64,000 nucleotides of DNA, taken from contig NZ_QUWV01000070.1 in NCBI RefSeq assembly GCF_003403295.1, positions 24,544 through 88,543 of the forward strand. The letters are read 5' to 3'. Positions 54,771-63,331 of the stretch are shown here, one piece after another. Both the position numbers and the translations under genes were made by a program. Within the stretch, counting starts at the first letter, position 1. Each line of letters opens with the position of its first letter. Below the pieces are notes generated by a model. It made no database searches and was not told the DNA's origin. It saw nothing but the letters and a program-made list of their open reading frames with translations. Source of the DNA: Komagataeibacter melaceti. Lineage in GTDB: Bacteria > Pseudomonadota > Alphaproteobacteria > Acetobacterales > Acetobacteraceae.

Positions 54771-55865
54771 ATGGGCTTTAACTGTGGCATCGTGGGCCTG
54801 CCGAATGTGGGCAAATCGACGCTGTTCAACGCCCTGACCGAGACCGCTTCGGCGCAGGCCGCGAATTATCCCTTCTGCACGATCGAGCCCAATGTCGGCC
54901 GGGTCGCGGTGCCCGATGCGCGGCTGGCCGAGCTGGCGCGTATTGGCAAGTCACAGAAGATCCTGCCCACCAGCCTTGAATTCGTCGATATCGCGGGCCT
55001 TGTGCGCGGCGCGTCGCGTGGCGAGGGTCTGGGCAACCAGTTCCTGGCCAATATCCGCGAGGTGGATGCCATCATCCACGTCCTGCGCTGTTTCGAGGAT
55101 GATGACATTACCCACGTGGAAGGCGGCGTTGACCCCATCCGCGATGCGGAGATCATCGAGACGGAACTCATGCTGGCCGATCTCGAATCTCTGGAAAAGC
55201 GCATTGTCGCCCTCCAGAAAAAGGCGCGCGGCAATGACCGCGAGGCGGCGGCCCAGGTCGAACTGATGGAACCGCTGATCGCGGCCCTGCGTGAAGGCCA
55301 GCCCGCGCGCAAGGCCATCCCCGCGGGGCAGGAGGAAGCCGTGCGCCGCCTCCAGCTCATGACCTCCAAGCCCGTGCTGTATGTCTGCAATGTGGATGAG
55401 GCATCGGCCGCGACCGGCAACGAGTTTTCCGAGCGCGTCCGCGCCCGCGCCGAGGCCGAGGGCGCGGCCATGGTCGTGGTCTCCGCCGCGATCGAGGCCG
55501 AAGTCAGCCAGCTGGGCGCGGAAGACCGCGTCGAGTTCCTCGAAGGTCTGGGCCTGAAGGATAGCGGGCTGGACCGCGTGATCGCTGCCGGCTACCGGCT
55601 GCTGGGCCTGAGCACCTACTTTACCGTAGGGCCGAAGGAAACGCGGGCCTGGACCATTACCAAAGGCACGAAGGCCCCGCAGGCCGCCGCTGTCATTCAC
55701 AATGATTTTGAACGTGGCTTCATTGCCTGCGAAACCATTGCATTCGATGACTATATTGCCTGCAATGGCGAAGCTGGCGCCCGCGAGGCCGGGAAGCTGC
55801 GTATCGAAGGGCGGGATTATGTGGTGCAGGATGGTGATGTCCTGCTGTTCCGCTTTAACGTCTGA
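54771..55865 (+). CDS. ychF: Ribosome-binding ATPase YchF (Obg family)
   Basis: A 364-residue P-loop NTPase, related to Obg GTPases but using ATP. It has GLPNVGKSTLFNAL at about 8-21, the switch region NYPFCTIEPNVG, DIAGLVRGASRGEGLGNQFL, and a C-terminal TGS domain (ETRAWTITKGTKAPQAAAVIHNDFERGFI). The NxxE-type base specificity loop NVDE is visible. It stands 6 bases after pth, a conserved pairing. Confidence 0.96.
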   Translation: MGFNCGIVGLPNVGKSTLFNALTETASAQAANYPFCTIEPNVGRVAVPDARLAELARIGKSQKILPTSLEFVDIAGLVRGASRGEGLGNQFLANIREVDAIIHVLRCFEDDDITHVEGGVDPIRDAEIIETELMLADLESLEKRIVALQKKARGNDREAAAQVELMEPLIAALREGQPARKAIPAGQEEAVRRLQLMTSKPVLYVCNVDEASAATGNEFSERVRARAEAEGAAMVVVSAAIEAEVSQLGAEDRVEFLEGLGLKDSGLDRVIAAGYRLLGLSTYFTVGPKETRAWTITKGTKAPQAAAVIHNDFERGFIACETIAFDDYIACNGEAGAREAGKLRIEGRDYVVQDGDVLLFRFNV

Positions 55866-55911
55866 TACGGGCGTATTGCCCGTTCAGGAATGGATGAAGG
55901 AGTAACGGATC

Positions 55912-57195
55912 ATGGATCAGGCTGTTGCAACCCCCACGCGGGCTGATGCACCGCAGCCGGACGTGATCCGCGCTATGGCCGTGGCTGCGCGGCAGGCGGC
56001 CCGCATGCTGGCCCGCAGCACGACCGAAACCCGCAACAAGGCCCTGACAGCGGCGGCTTCCGCCCTGCGCGCCAGCCAGGCCGAACTGCTGGCCGCCAAT
56101 GCGCGTGACGTGGCGGCCTTTACCGGGGCTGCTGCATTCCGTGACCGGTTGACCCTCAACCCCGAACGGGTCGAGGCCATGGCGCAGGGGCTGGAACAGG
56201 TGGCCAGCCTGCCGGACCCCGTCGGCCATGTCATGGCGGAATGGGACCGCCCCAATGGCCTGCGTATCCGCCGGGTCGCAACGCCGGTGGGCGTGATCGG
56301 CATGATCTATGAAAGCCGCCCCAATGTGGGGGCGGATGCCGCCGCCCTGTGTATCAAGTCCGGCAATGCCGTGATCCTGCGCGGCGGATCGGACAGCCTG
56401 AACAGCGCGCGCGTCATTCACGCCGCCATGCAGGCGGGGCTGCGCGCCGCCGGCCTGCCGGTGGAATGTGTGCAGATACCGCCCGATGCCGAGCGCGCGC
56501 ATGTCGCCTCCATGCTTGGTGCGGCGGGGCTGATCGACCTGATCATTCCCCGTGGCGGCAAGTCACTGGTCGAGCGTGTATGTGCCGAGGCGCGTGTGCC
56601 CGTGCTGGCCCATGCCGAAGGGCTGTGCCACACCTATGTCCATGCCGCCGCCGATCTGGAAATGGCGCGGCGCATCGTGCTCAACGCCAAGCTGCGCCGC
56701 CCCGGCATCTGTGGCGCGACCGAGACCCTGCTGGTGGATCAGGCGATCGCGCCCAAGATCCTGCCCGGACTGATCGAGGACCTGGCGACGCGTGGCTGCA
56801 CCTTCCGCGCCGATGCGCGGGCGCGGGACATCGTGCCGGACCTGCCCGCGGCCACGGAAGATGACTTCGCCACGGAATGGCTCGACGCCGTCCTGTCCGT
56901 AGGCGTTGTGGATAATGTAGAGGACGCGCTGGCCCATATCGCCCGTTACGGCAGCGCGCATACCGAGGCCATCGTGACGGAAGATCCGCAGGCTGCCGCA
57001 ACCTTCCTCAACGGCACCGACAGCGCGGTGGTGATGTGGAATGCCTCCACCCAGTTCTGTGATGGGGGCGAATTCGGCTTCGGCGCGGAAATCGGCATTG
57101 CCACCGGGCGTTTCCATGCCCGTGGCCCGGTCGGGCTGGAGCAGTTGACCACCTACCGTTACGAGGTGATCGGCACCGGACAGGTCCGGCCCTGA
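55912..57195 (+). CDS. proA: Gamma-glutamyl phosphate reductase
   Basis: A 427-residue aldehyde-dehydrogenase-fold enzyme of proline synthesis, reducing gamma-glutamyl phosphate to the semialdehyde. The catalytic Cys is in LRRPGICGATETLL near 264. Other segments: VGVIGMIYESRPNVGADAAALCIKSGNAVILRGGSD, HAEGLCHTYVHAAAD and GEFGFGAEIGIATGRFHARGPVGLEQLTTYRY. It is followed 4 bases later by nadD and precedes a translation-factor run. proB is elsewhere. Confidence 0.97.
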   Translation: MDQAVATPTRADAPQPDVIRAMAVAARQAARMLARSTTETRNKALTAAASALRASQAELLAANARDVAAFTGAAAFRDRLTLNPERVEAMAQGLEQVASLPDPVGHVMAEWDRPNGLRIRRVATPVGVIGMIYESRPNVGADAAALCIKSGNAVILRGGSDSLNSARVIHAAMQAGLRAAGLPVECVQIPPDAERAHVASMLGAAGLIDLIIPRGGKSLVERVCAEARVPVLAHAEGLCHTYVHAAADLEMARRIVLNAKLRRPGICGATETLLVDQAIAPKILPGLIEDLATRGCTFRADARARDIVPDLPAATEDDFATEWLDAVLSVGVVDNVEDALAHIARYGSAHTEAIVTEDPQAAATFLNGTDSAVVMWNASTQFCDGGEFGFGAEIGIATGRFHARGPVGLEQLTTYRYEVIGTGQVRP

Positions 57196-57199
57196 GCGC

Positions 57200-57847
57200 A
57201 TGCCCCCGGACCGGGAACAGGCCACCATCCCCGCGCATGGGGATGGGCGGTATATGCGGGTGGGGCTGTTTGGCGGGTCGTTCAACCCGGTGCATGACGG
57301 GCATATCCAGTTGGCCCGTCGCGCCCTGCGGCAACTGGGGCTGGATCAGGTCTGGTTCCTTGTCTCGCCCGGCAACCCGCTCAAGCCGGTGGCGGGCATG
57401 GCCCCCATGGCGGAGCGTCTGGCCGGGGTGCGCGCGCGTATCCATTCCGTCAGGCAGCGCAGGCTGGTGGCGACCGATATCGAAGCCCGGCTGGGAACCC
57501 GTTACACGTTTGATACGCTAAGGCGGTTGAAGCGGCTTTTTCCGCATGTACGTTTTGTCTGGCTCATGGGGGCGGACGGGCTGGCGCAGATGGGGCGGTG
57601 GCGGCGATGGCAGGATATTGTCAGTATGGTTCCGTTCGCGGTTCTGCCACGGCCGGGCTATAATCCGGCCGCACTGCACGGGCGGGTTGCGCGCAGGCTG
57701 GCGTGCTGGCGGCTGCCCGCACGGGCGGCGCGCCTGCTGCCCATGTGCGCGCCCCCGGCATGGGTCTTTCTTCCCGCGCCGCAGAACGCTATATCTGCTA
57801 CGCAAATACGTGCATCGCGGGCCGCTTGTGGCCACGAACGGGAGTAA
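57200..57847 (+). CDS. nadD: Nicotinate-nucleotide adenylyltransferase
   Basis: A 215-residue adenylyltransferase converting nicotinate mononucleotide and ATP to deamido-NAD. The nucleotide motif GGSFNPVHDGHI is at about 25-36 and ISATQIRAS near the C-terminus, with WLMGADGLAQMGRW near 120. The 18 residues before MRVGLFGGSF may be a non-conserved extension. It is upstream of rsfS and rlmH, a common order. nadE in the same window does the next step. Confidence 0.95.
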   Translation: MPPDREQATIPAHGDGRYMRVGLFGGSFNPVHDGHIQLARRALRQLGLDQVWFLVSPGNPLKPVAGMAPMAERLAGVRARIHSVRQRRLVATDIEARLGTRYTFDTLRRLKRLFPHVRFVWLMGADGLAQMGRWRRWQDIVSMVPFAVLPRPGYNPAALHGRVARRLACWRLPARAARLLPMCAPPAWVFLPAPQNAISATQIRASRAACGHERE

Positions 57848-57852
57848 CAGCC

Positions 57853-58392
57853 ATAACCAGAAAGCCGACAGCCGAGAATGGCGCCAAGCGCCGGACCGGC
57901 AGTACCTCTTCCACGGCGCAGCCGCGCCCGGCGGCAGGTTCACTGGGCAGTGCCGTGCAGGTGCCGGGCACGCCCCGCAAGAAAGCCGCCGTCGCCGGTC
58001 CCGTCTCCGCCGAAACACGGGAGCCGGACCCGCGTGTTGAGCAGTTTCTGGAAATCATCACCACCAGCCTGGAAGATGACAAGGCGGAAGACATCGTTGT
58101 CATTGACCTGACGGGACGCGCCTCCTTTGCCGACCGGATGGTGATCGCAACCGGCCTGGCGGACAGGCAGATCGCCGCCATGGCCGCGCATATCGACCGC
58201 AAGCTGGGCGAGGCCGGGCTGAAGCGCGTCCTGACCGAAGGGGCCAACGGTTCCGACTGGGTGCTGCTGGATGCGGGTGACATCGTTGTGCATCTGTTCA
58301 AGGCGGAAGCGCGCGCGCTGTACGGGCTTGAGCGGATGTGGGGCGCGGAACTGGACGTGCCGCCGGAGGCTCCTGCCGCACCGGTGGAATAA
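57853..58392 (+). CDS. rsfS: Ribosomal silencing factor RsfS
   Basis: The conserved core (about the last 110 residues: VEQFLEIITTSLEDDKAEDIVVIDLTG, FADRMVIATGLADRQIAAMAAHI, SDWVLLDAGDIVVHLFKAEARALYGLERMWG) is RsfS, which binds L14 and stops subunit joining in starvation. The start is not settled. I give 57853, an ATA codon 8 bases after GGGAG (57840-57844), because it follows an ideal ribosome-binding site right after nadD. GTG 57955 or 57961, or an ATG inside nadD at 57760, are alternatives. The N-terminal 50 residues are low in structure. The stop lies 3 bases before the rlmH start. Confidence 0.85.
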   Translation: MTRKPTAENGAKRRTGSTSSTAQPRPAAGSLGSAVQVPGTPRKKAAVAGPVSAETREPDPRVEQFLEIITTSLEDDKAEDIVVIDLTGRASFADRMVIATGLADRQIAAMAAHIDRKLGEAGLKRVLTEGANGSDWVLLDAGDIVVHLFKAEARALYGLERMWGAELDVPPEAPAAPVE

Positions 58393-58395
58393 GCG

Positions 58396-58854
58396 GTGTT
58401 TCACCTGATTGCCGTCGGGCGGATGAAGGACCGGGTGGAGCGTGACCTGTTCGAACGTTACGCCACCCGCCTCTCGCCGCGCATAAAGCTGACGGAACTG
58501 GCTGAAGGGCGCGGTGCACCCAACGAGATCAAGCGCAGGGAAGGGGCGGCCATCCTCTCCGCCCTGCCGGATCGCGCCATTGTCGTGGCCATGGATGAAG
58601 GTGGCCAGACCTATGACAGCATATCCTTTTCACAGGCAGTGGAGCGCTGGGTGGAGACGCCGCGCCCGTTATGCTTCGTGATTGGTGGGGCGGAAGGTCT
58701 GGATGGTCCGGTTATCCAGCGCGCGGACCATACCCTTTCCTTTGGCAGGATGACATGGCCGCATATGCTGGTGCGGGGCATGCTGGCTGAACAGCTCTAT
58801 CGTGCCCGCGCCATTTCGGCGGGGCATCCCTATCACCGGGCGGGCCGTCCCTGA
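58396..58854 (+). CDS. rlmH: 23S rRNA pseudouridine-1915 N3-methyltransferase RlmH
   Basis: A 152-residue SPOUT methyltransferase with a trefoil knot. The C-terminal CFVIGGAEGLDGPVIQRADHTLSFGRMTWPHMLVRGMLAEQLYRA segment binds SAM, and the His and Tyr of the final GHPYHR are conserved in the family. GTG start at 58396. It follows rsfS by 3 bases, as in most bacteria. Confidence 0.95.
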   Translation: MFHLIAVGRMKDRVERDLFERYATRLSPRIKLTELAEGRGAPNEIKRREGAAILSALPDRAIVVAMDEGGQTYDSISFSQAVERWVETPRPLCFVIGGAEGLDGPVIQRADHTLSFGRMTWPHMLVRGMLAEQLYRARAISAGHPYHRAGRP

Positions 58855-58865
58855 GGGGCGGCCCG
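58841..58865. terminator. Hairpin between convergent genes rlmH and the CHAP amidase gene
   Basis: A stem CGGGCCG...CGGCCCG encloses TCCCTGAGGGG, itself able to extend the stem. A run of six A follows on the plus strand, so it makes a better terminator for neither strand than a simple hairpin; it covers the end of rlmH. Confidence 0.35.
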
Positions 58866-58876
58866 TAAAAAACGGC

Positions 58877-59611
58877 CTACCGCAGGGAACGATTCGGCGC
58901 ATCATCCGTATAGGCGAGAGAAGACGAGGCACGTCCGGCCAGGCTGTCCGGCGCTTCCGCCACTTCCGTGCTGAGGCGACGCGACTGGGCCTGCGCCATG
59001 ACCGCCGGGTTGCGGGTGGCTCTCTGGTAGGTGCTCAGCATCATGTCCGATGTCGTATCGGGGCGGGCATAGATGAAGCCGTAGGTCGGGTAGATGCTGC
59101 CATAGGCGCCGCTGTGGTTGTTCAGCGCCACGCGCACGGCCGACCAGTCATTATTTGGCGAGACATCAATCACGGACACATCGCGGCTGATCCCGCGCTG
59201 CCCCCAGTGGGACTGGTCAATGATGATGGTGCGGTTATTGACCAGATGGCGGACCACCGCCACATGACCAAGCGGCATGCGGCGCGTGCCGCGGAAGTTC
59301 AGGACGCTGCCTTCTTCTGGCGCATTGCCGCGTGCGTAGCGGCCGGCGGCCTTGTACCACCAGTCAATGGCGTTGCCATGGATTTCAACGGCGGAGGCGG
59401 CCTTGGCAAAGGCCACGCACTGGATCACGTGCCCGCGTTCCACCCCGCGCCGTGCGCTGGCATGGTGGACCAGGGCATGGCGGGCCGTGGAATGTGTCAC
59501 ATGGCTGGTATGCTGGGTGGTGCGGGCATGACCCTGCGCTGAAAACATGAATCCGAACGAAGCACCGAGAACGGAAAGTAAAACGCTACGCTTCAGGTTT
59601 CTGATCCACAT
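58877..59611 (-). CDS. CHAP-domain secreted amidase/peptidase
   Basis: A 244-residue protein with a signal peptide (NLKRSVLLSVLGASFGFMFSAQGHA). The CHAP domain has the catalytic Cys in GHVIQCVAFAKAASAVEIHGNAIDWWYKAA and His in MPLGHVAVVRHLVNNRTIIIDQSHWG. Enzymes of this type cut peptidoglycan amide bonds. The C-terminal roughly 60 residues are Ser/Ala-rich. Several His/Thr-rich residues (HARTTQHTSHVTHSTARHALVHH) follow the signal. The start at 59611 follows GGAGAG; a GTG 21 bases up is possible. Possible role in cell-wall remodelling. Confidence 0.82.
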   Translation of the reverse strand: MWIRNLKRSVLLSVLGASFGFMFSAQGHARTTQHTSHVTHSTARHALVHHASARRGVERGHVIQCVAFAKAASAVEIHGNAIDWWYKAAGRYARGNAPEEGSVLNFRGTRRMPLGHVAVVRHLVNNRTIIIDQSHWGQRGISRDVSVIDVSPNNDWSAVRVALNNHSGAYGSIYPTYGFIYARPDTTSDMMLSTYQRATRNPAVMAQAQSRRLSTEVAEAPDSLAGRASSSLAYTDDAPNRSLR

Positions 59612-59931
59612 TTTCCGCAATCTCTCCACCACTGCCGGGGTGATCTGACAATAACCCGCTCACATCGTGTTCATCGAGTAGCAAGCCCATCGCAGCCGTG
59701 ACAAGCCTGTGCTGTCAGGGATGAAGAGCTACACGCTATATTTCGCCCAAAAATCCAACTTCACGCAAAAAATAGGAATAAAATCCCAATAGAAAGATTT
59801 TGTTCCCTGTTTTTCAGGCGATAGGGCTGCATGTGGCGCGTGGGAGAACAGAAGTGGAATGATTCTCGAAAAGCGGGAAAGTTGCAAAAATGTGACATGT
59901 TTAACAGGGGCTTTCCCGCTCCTTCAGGGTC
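59612..59931. other. Intergenic region without a gene
   Basis: About 320 bases, partly AT-rich (about 59740-59810), between the CHAP gene start and the RidA gene stop. It holds a 10-bp inverted repeat AGCGGGAAAG/CTTTCCCGCT (59872-59920, 29-base loop), just after the RidA stop and followed by TTTT in that direction. No open frame is convincing. Confidence 0.5.
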
Positions 59932-60282
59932 TTATTTTGTGCAGGTCAGCATGATCTCGACCAGCACGTCGGGGTGGGCCATCGTGGCCTGAATGCATGC
60001 ACGCGCGGGCGCGCCATCCTTGGGCAGCCAGGCGCTCCAAACGGCGTTCATGGCATCACGGTCATTGATGTCCTTCAGCCAGATCTGGGCCTGCAGCAGG
60101 CGGGTGTTGTCGGTGCCGTGCAGTTCCAGTGCCTCGTCAATCTGGGCCAGCACGTCCTTTGTCTGGGCGGTAATGTCGCCCGACAGGTCGCGGGCCACGA
60201 ATCCCTGCGTGAACAGGAAGCCATGATATTCCACAACCTTGGACAGGATGGGGTTGGGTTCGGTGCGGATGATCTTGCTCAT
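59932..60282 (-). CDS. RidA family protein (YjgF-like, short form)
   Basis: A 116-residue Rid-family protein. Core: EPNPILSKVVEYHGFLFTQGFVARDLSGDITAQTKDVLAQIDEALELHG, with the C-terminal APARACIQATMAHPDVLVEIMLTC keeping an Arg near the substrate site. RidA homologues deaminate reactive enamines. The start at 60282 has the family N-terminus; a start 84 bases up lies across a mismatch with the family. Together with the MobA-like and XdhC genes upstream it points to a purine- or molybdoenzyme-associated set. Confidence 0.85.
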   Translation of the reverse strand: MSKIIRTEPNPILSKVVEYHGFLFTQGFVARDLSGDITAQTKDVLAQIDEALELHGTDNTRLLQAQIWLKDINDRDAMNAVWSAWLPKDGAPARACIQATMAHPDVLVEIMLTCTK

Positions 60283-60362
60283 GTCATTGATCCTGATTGG
60301 TTGGCAGGCGTGCGATGGACCGCAATCCTGTTCCCCTCTCTTTGCGCCGGTCCGGTCCGAGG

Positions 60363-61001
60363 TCAACTGCCTGTAAAAAGCCGTGCGAATTCGGCCAGCC
60401 GGTCAGTGGTGTCGAAATCCTGCGTAATCTCCGGCCCGGCGGGAATCCGTAACATCGTGGATTCGTGCTGGCGCAGCAGGGAACGCGCACCCTGATCGCC
60501 ATTCAGGGTCAGGAGGGCAGGGAACAGCTTGCGGCTCCACAGGATCGGATTGCCCCGCCTGCCTTCATGCACCGGCATGGCGCCGGGCCGCCCAGGATGC
60601 GCCATGAACGCGGTGATAAGCTGGTCTATCAGCTCCGCGCCAATCAGGGGCATGTCTCCCAGGCAGATCACTGCGCCCGCCACATCCTGCTGTGTGCTGA
60701 CGGCCTGTATGCCGGTGGCCAGTGTGCAGGACAGGCCGGTCATGTAATCCTGTGCGGTGACGAAATCGATCCTGCGTCGCGTCCGTACCCCGGACAGGGC
60801 GGCCTGCCGGATCTCTTCGGCCCGGTGGCCGAGCACGACCGTAACCGGGTCGGCCCTGCTGGCCGTGACGGCACGCAGGGTGCGCGCGATCATGGGCAGG
60901 CCCGTGGCGTCGGGGGCAAGAAGCTTGTGCGCGGGCGCCGTGCGGCTTGAGCTGCCCGCGGCCAGAACAATGGCTGCGATACGCGGTGGCGTTTCGCTCA
61001 T
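60363..61001 (-). CDS. MobA/MocA-like nucleotidyltransferase (molybdopterin type)
   Basis: A 212-residue nucleotidyltransferase with the signature LAAGSSSRTAPAHKLLAPD at about 14-32 (LAAGxSxR...K), then AVICLGDMPLIGAELIDQLI near 105-124. Relatives transfer CMP (MocA) or GMP (MobA) to molybdopterin. It is coupled to XdhC by an ATGA overlap, the common partner in molybdenum hydroxylase loci, so MocA-type (cytosine form) is favoured. No molybdoenzyme subunit is in the window. Confidence 0.85.
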   Translation of the reverse strand: MSETPPRIAAIVLAAGSSSRTAPAHKLLAPDATGLPMIARTLRAVTASRADPVTVVLGHRAEEIRQAALSGVRTRRRIDFVTAQDYMTGLSCTLATGIQAVSTQQDVAGAVICLGDMPLIGAELIDQLITAFMAHPGRPGAMPVHEGRRGNPILWSRKLFPALLTLNGDQGARSLLRQHESTMLRIPAGPEITQDFDTTDRLAEFARLFTGS

Positions 61002-62083
61002 GCCCAGCCGGATAACCGGCCTAGCGGCTTGTTGTGCCGCAGGGCGACAATTTCAGCCAGAATGGACACGGCAATTTCCGCCGCGCCGACAGCACCGATC
61101 GCAAGGCCGATGGGACCATGAATTCGTGCAATCTGTGCTTCGGAATAGCCATTCTCCCGCAGCCGCTCCACGCGCGATGCCTGCGTTTTGCGTGAACCCA
61201 GCGCGCCTATGTAAAAAGCATCACTGTTCAGCGCATAGTGCAGCGTCGGGTCGTCCAGCTTGGCATCATGGGTCAGGGTGACAATGGCGGTCTGGTTGTC
61301 CACGCCCAGCCGCGCAAGCGTTTCATCTGGCCAGTCGGTTTCAAGCTCGATACCGGGGAAGCGTTCCGGCGTGGCCAGTTGGGAGCGTGGATCAACCACG
61401 GTTACGCAGAACCCGGTGGTCTGCGCCATGGGGGCGAGAACCTGTGCGATATGCACCGCGCCAACAACCAGCAGGCGCGGCGGCATGGGAATCAGGTGCA
61501 GGAACCACTGCGCCTGCCCCGCATCGTCTTCCACGCGCAGGCTGCGCCCGGTTTCAAAAACCTCCCGCGCGCGGGCCTGAATTTTCCCGGCCATGACCGT
61601 ATCCGCCATCGGGGGGAGCAGATCATCCCCGGACAGGAGGCATGACTGCCCCGTGGCAAGCTCGGTCGCGACAATAACGGGTTTGCGGGCCTGACGTCTG
61701 GCGGCAATGGTTTCCAGCAGTTTCAGGTCCAGCGTGCCCTGTGGGTGGGCGGGGGTGCGTATTGCCGCGACATACACATCCAGCATGCCGCCGCAGGCCA
61801 GCCCGACCGCCCATGCATCATCGCTCGACACACCATAGGACAGGCTGGCGGGCTGCCCGGTTTCCATTACGGCGCGGGCTTCCTCGATCACCGCGCCTTC
61901 CACGCAGCCCCCGCTGACCGAGCCTTCGATGCGGCCGTTGGCGCATACCGCCATCATGCTGCCCGCAGGGCGTGGAGAACTGCCCCATGTCGAGGTCACG
62001 GTCGCCAGGGCGCAGGGCTGGCCCGCCCGAGCCCATTCGATCAGGAGATCCAGGGGATCCCGTGTAGAGGAAGGTTGTGTCAT
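60998..62083 (-). CDS. XdhC-family protein for molybdenum cofactor insertion
   Basis: A 361-residue XdhC/CoxI protein. The N-terminal domain carries TSTWGSSPRPAGSMMAVCANGRIEGSVSGGCVEGAVIEEA with the conserved Cys. The C-terminal Rossmann-like domain has RLLVVGAVHIAQVLAPMAQTTGFCVTVVDPRSQLATPERFPG; the usual GxGHV is GAVHI here. XdhC binds sulfurated molybdenum cofactor and delivers it to xanthine or aldehyde dehydrogenases. First gene of a coupled pair with the MobA-like gene. Confidence 0.9.
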   Translation of the reverse strand: MTQPSSTRDPLDLLIEWARAGQPCALATVTSTWGSSPRPAGSMMAVCANGRIEGSVSGGCVEGAVIEEARAVMETGQPASLSYGVSSDDAWAVGLACGGMLDVYVAAIRTPAHPQGTLDLKLLETIAARRQARKPVIVATELATGQSCLLSGDDLLPPMADTVMAGKIQARAREVFETGRSLRVEDDAGQAQWFLHLIPMPPRLLVVGAVHIAQVLAPMAQTTGFCVTVVDPRSQLATPERFPGIELETDWPDETLARLGVDNQTAIVTLTHDAKLDDPTLHYALNSDAFYIGALGSRKTQASRVERLRENGYSEAQIARIHGPIGLAIGAVGAAEIAVSILAEIVALRHNKPLGRLSGWA

Positions 62084-62211
62084 GACAAAGCTACCCTATC
62101 AGCACAGATACAGTCATGCCAGCCAGTAGACATGCAGGCCCGGGCAGCCCATGTATGTAATAACGCATGTGTCCGCCCATGGTGGGCCAGCACATGAATG
62201 GAGAAATACAA

Positions 62212-62592
62212 ATGAGTTATGTTGATCCCGTCTGGTATGTTGTTGCTGACAGCATTCATGCCCGTTTTCTCAAGCATGGCGAACATGGCCTTGCGACCTT
62301 CACGCACCTCAAAAGCGACGACGCCAAGGGCATGGATGCCCCCCGCAATGGCGCGTATGGCAAGGTGATTGCCGAATTCCTGAATGATGCGGTCCGCCGT
62401 AAGGAAGCTCCCGGCATTGCCATCGCCGCGCCGGGTGAGGTGATGCACCAGATCCGCACGCATCTGGACGTGCAGGCCCGCCCGCTGGTGGTCAAGGAAC
62501 TGGAACGCGACCTGACCAACACGCCCGACCATGACCTCGCGAAGCATTTCGATATTCCCGCGACCGGCTGGCCGCTGACCGCCGCTGGCTGA
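62212..62592 (+). CDS. Host-attachment family protein
   Basis: A 126-residue protein of the PF10116 type (named for an Agrobacterium attachment factor): VWYVVADSIHARFLKHGEHG at the start, EFLNDAVRRKEAPGIAIAAPGEVMHQIRTHLD and VVKELERDLTNTPDHDLAKHF near the end. The fold is soluble and related to eRF1-like domains; the family's role in free-living acetic acid bacteria is not known. The start at 62212 follows GGAGA; an ATG 18 bases up is less well placed. Confidence 0.82.
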   Translation: MSYVDPVWYVVADSIHARFLKHGEHGLATFTHLKSDDAKGMDAPRNGAYGKVIAEFLNDAVRRKEAPGIAIAAPGEVMHQIRTHLDVQARPLVVKELERDLTNTPDHDLAKHFDIPATGWPLTAAG

Positions 62593-62642
62593 TGCATGCG
62601 CCCTGCGGTATGTAGGGCGCATTCCATAATAGGGTCATATCC

Positions 62643-63302
62643 ATGTCGGCATCCCTGTCACTCGAAGTCGTGCCCGTTACCGCTTTCGGGCAGAACTGTT
62701 CCATTTTATGGAACCCTGAAACCCACCACGCCGTGGTGGTTGATCCGGGCGGGGATGTGTCGCGCATCATGGCGTTTATCGAACGCCATGGCCTGTCGGT
62801 GGATGCGATCTGGCTGACCCATGGCCATCTGGACCATGCCGGTGGGGCCGATGCCTTGCGCAAGGTCCTGTCCCACAGGCAGGAAACACCGGTGCCTGTC
62901 ATCGGCCCCGAAAAGGGGGATGCGCCATTGCTGGCCTCCATTCCCGAACAGGCCGCCCTGTTCGGCCTGACGGGACTGGAAAACGTCACGCCTGACAGGT
63001 TCGTGACGCATGGCGAAAAGCTGGAATGTCTGGGTCATGAATTCGAGGTCCGGCACGTGCCCGGCCACACACCCGGCCATGTCATCTTTTATGATCCCGC
63101 CGCCCGCTTCGCGCTGGTGGGGGACACCCTTTTTGCCGGTAGCGTGGGGCGGACCGATCTCCCGTATGGCAATCATGAACAACTGATTTCATCCATCCGC
63201 CGGGAATTGCTTCCGCTGGGCGATGATGTCACCATCCTGCCCGGTCATGGCCCGGCAACGACAATAGGTGCCGAACGGACGGGAAATTCCTTTCTGGCCT
63301 GA
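62643..63302 (+). CDS. MBL-fold hydrolase, glyoxalase II-like
   Basis: A 219-residue metallo-beta-lactamase-fold enzyme. Metal ligands: LTHGHLDHAGG (HxHxDH) near 58-68, VPGHTPGHVIF near 139, the Asp in LVGDTLFAGSVGRTDLP near 158 and the final His in LPGHGPATTIGAERTGN. It matches the YcbL/GloB-like hydrolases that act on glutathione thioesters; glyoxalase II activity is likely but not certain. It lies about 50 bases downstream of the attachment-family gene, perhaps co-transcribed. Confidence 0.9.
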   Translation: MSASLSLEVVPVTAFGQNCSILWNPETHHAVVVDPGGDVSRIMAFIERHGLSVDAIWLTHGHLDHAGGADALRKVLSHRQETPVPVIGPEKGDAPLLASIPEQAALFGLTGLENVTPDRFVTHGEKLECLGHEFEVRHVPGHTPGHVIFYDPAARFALVGDTLFAGSVGRTDLPYGNHEQLISSIRRELLPLGDDVTILPGHGPATTIGAERTGNSFLA

Positions 63303-63331
63303 CGAATGAATAACATGGTGCAGGAGAGAAA

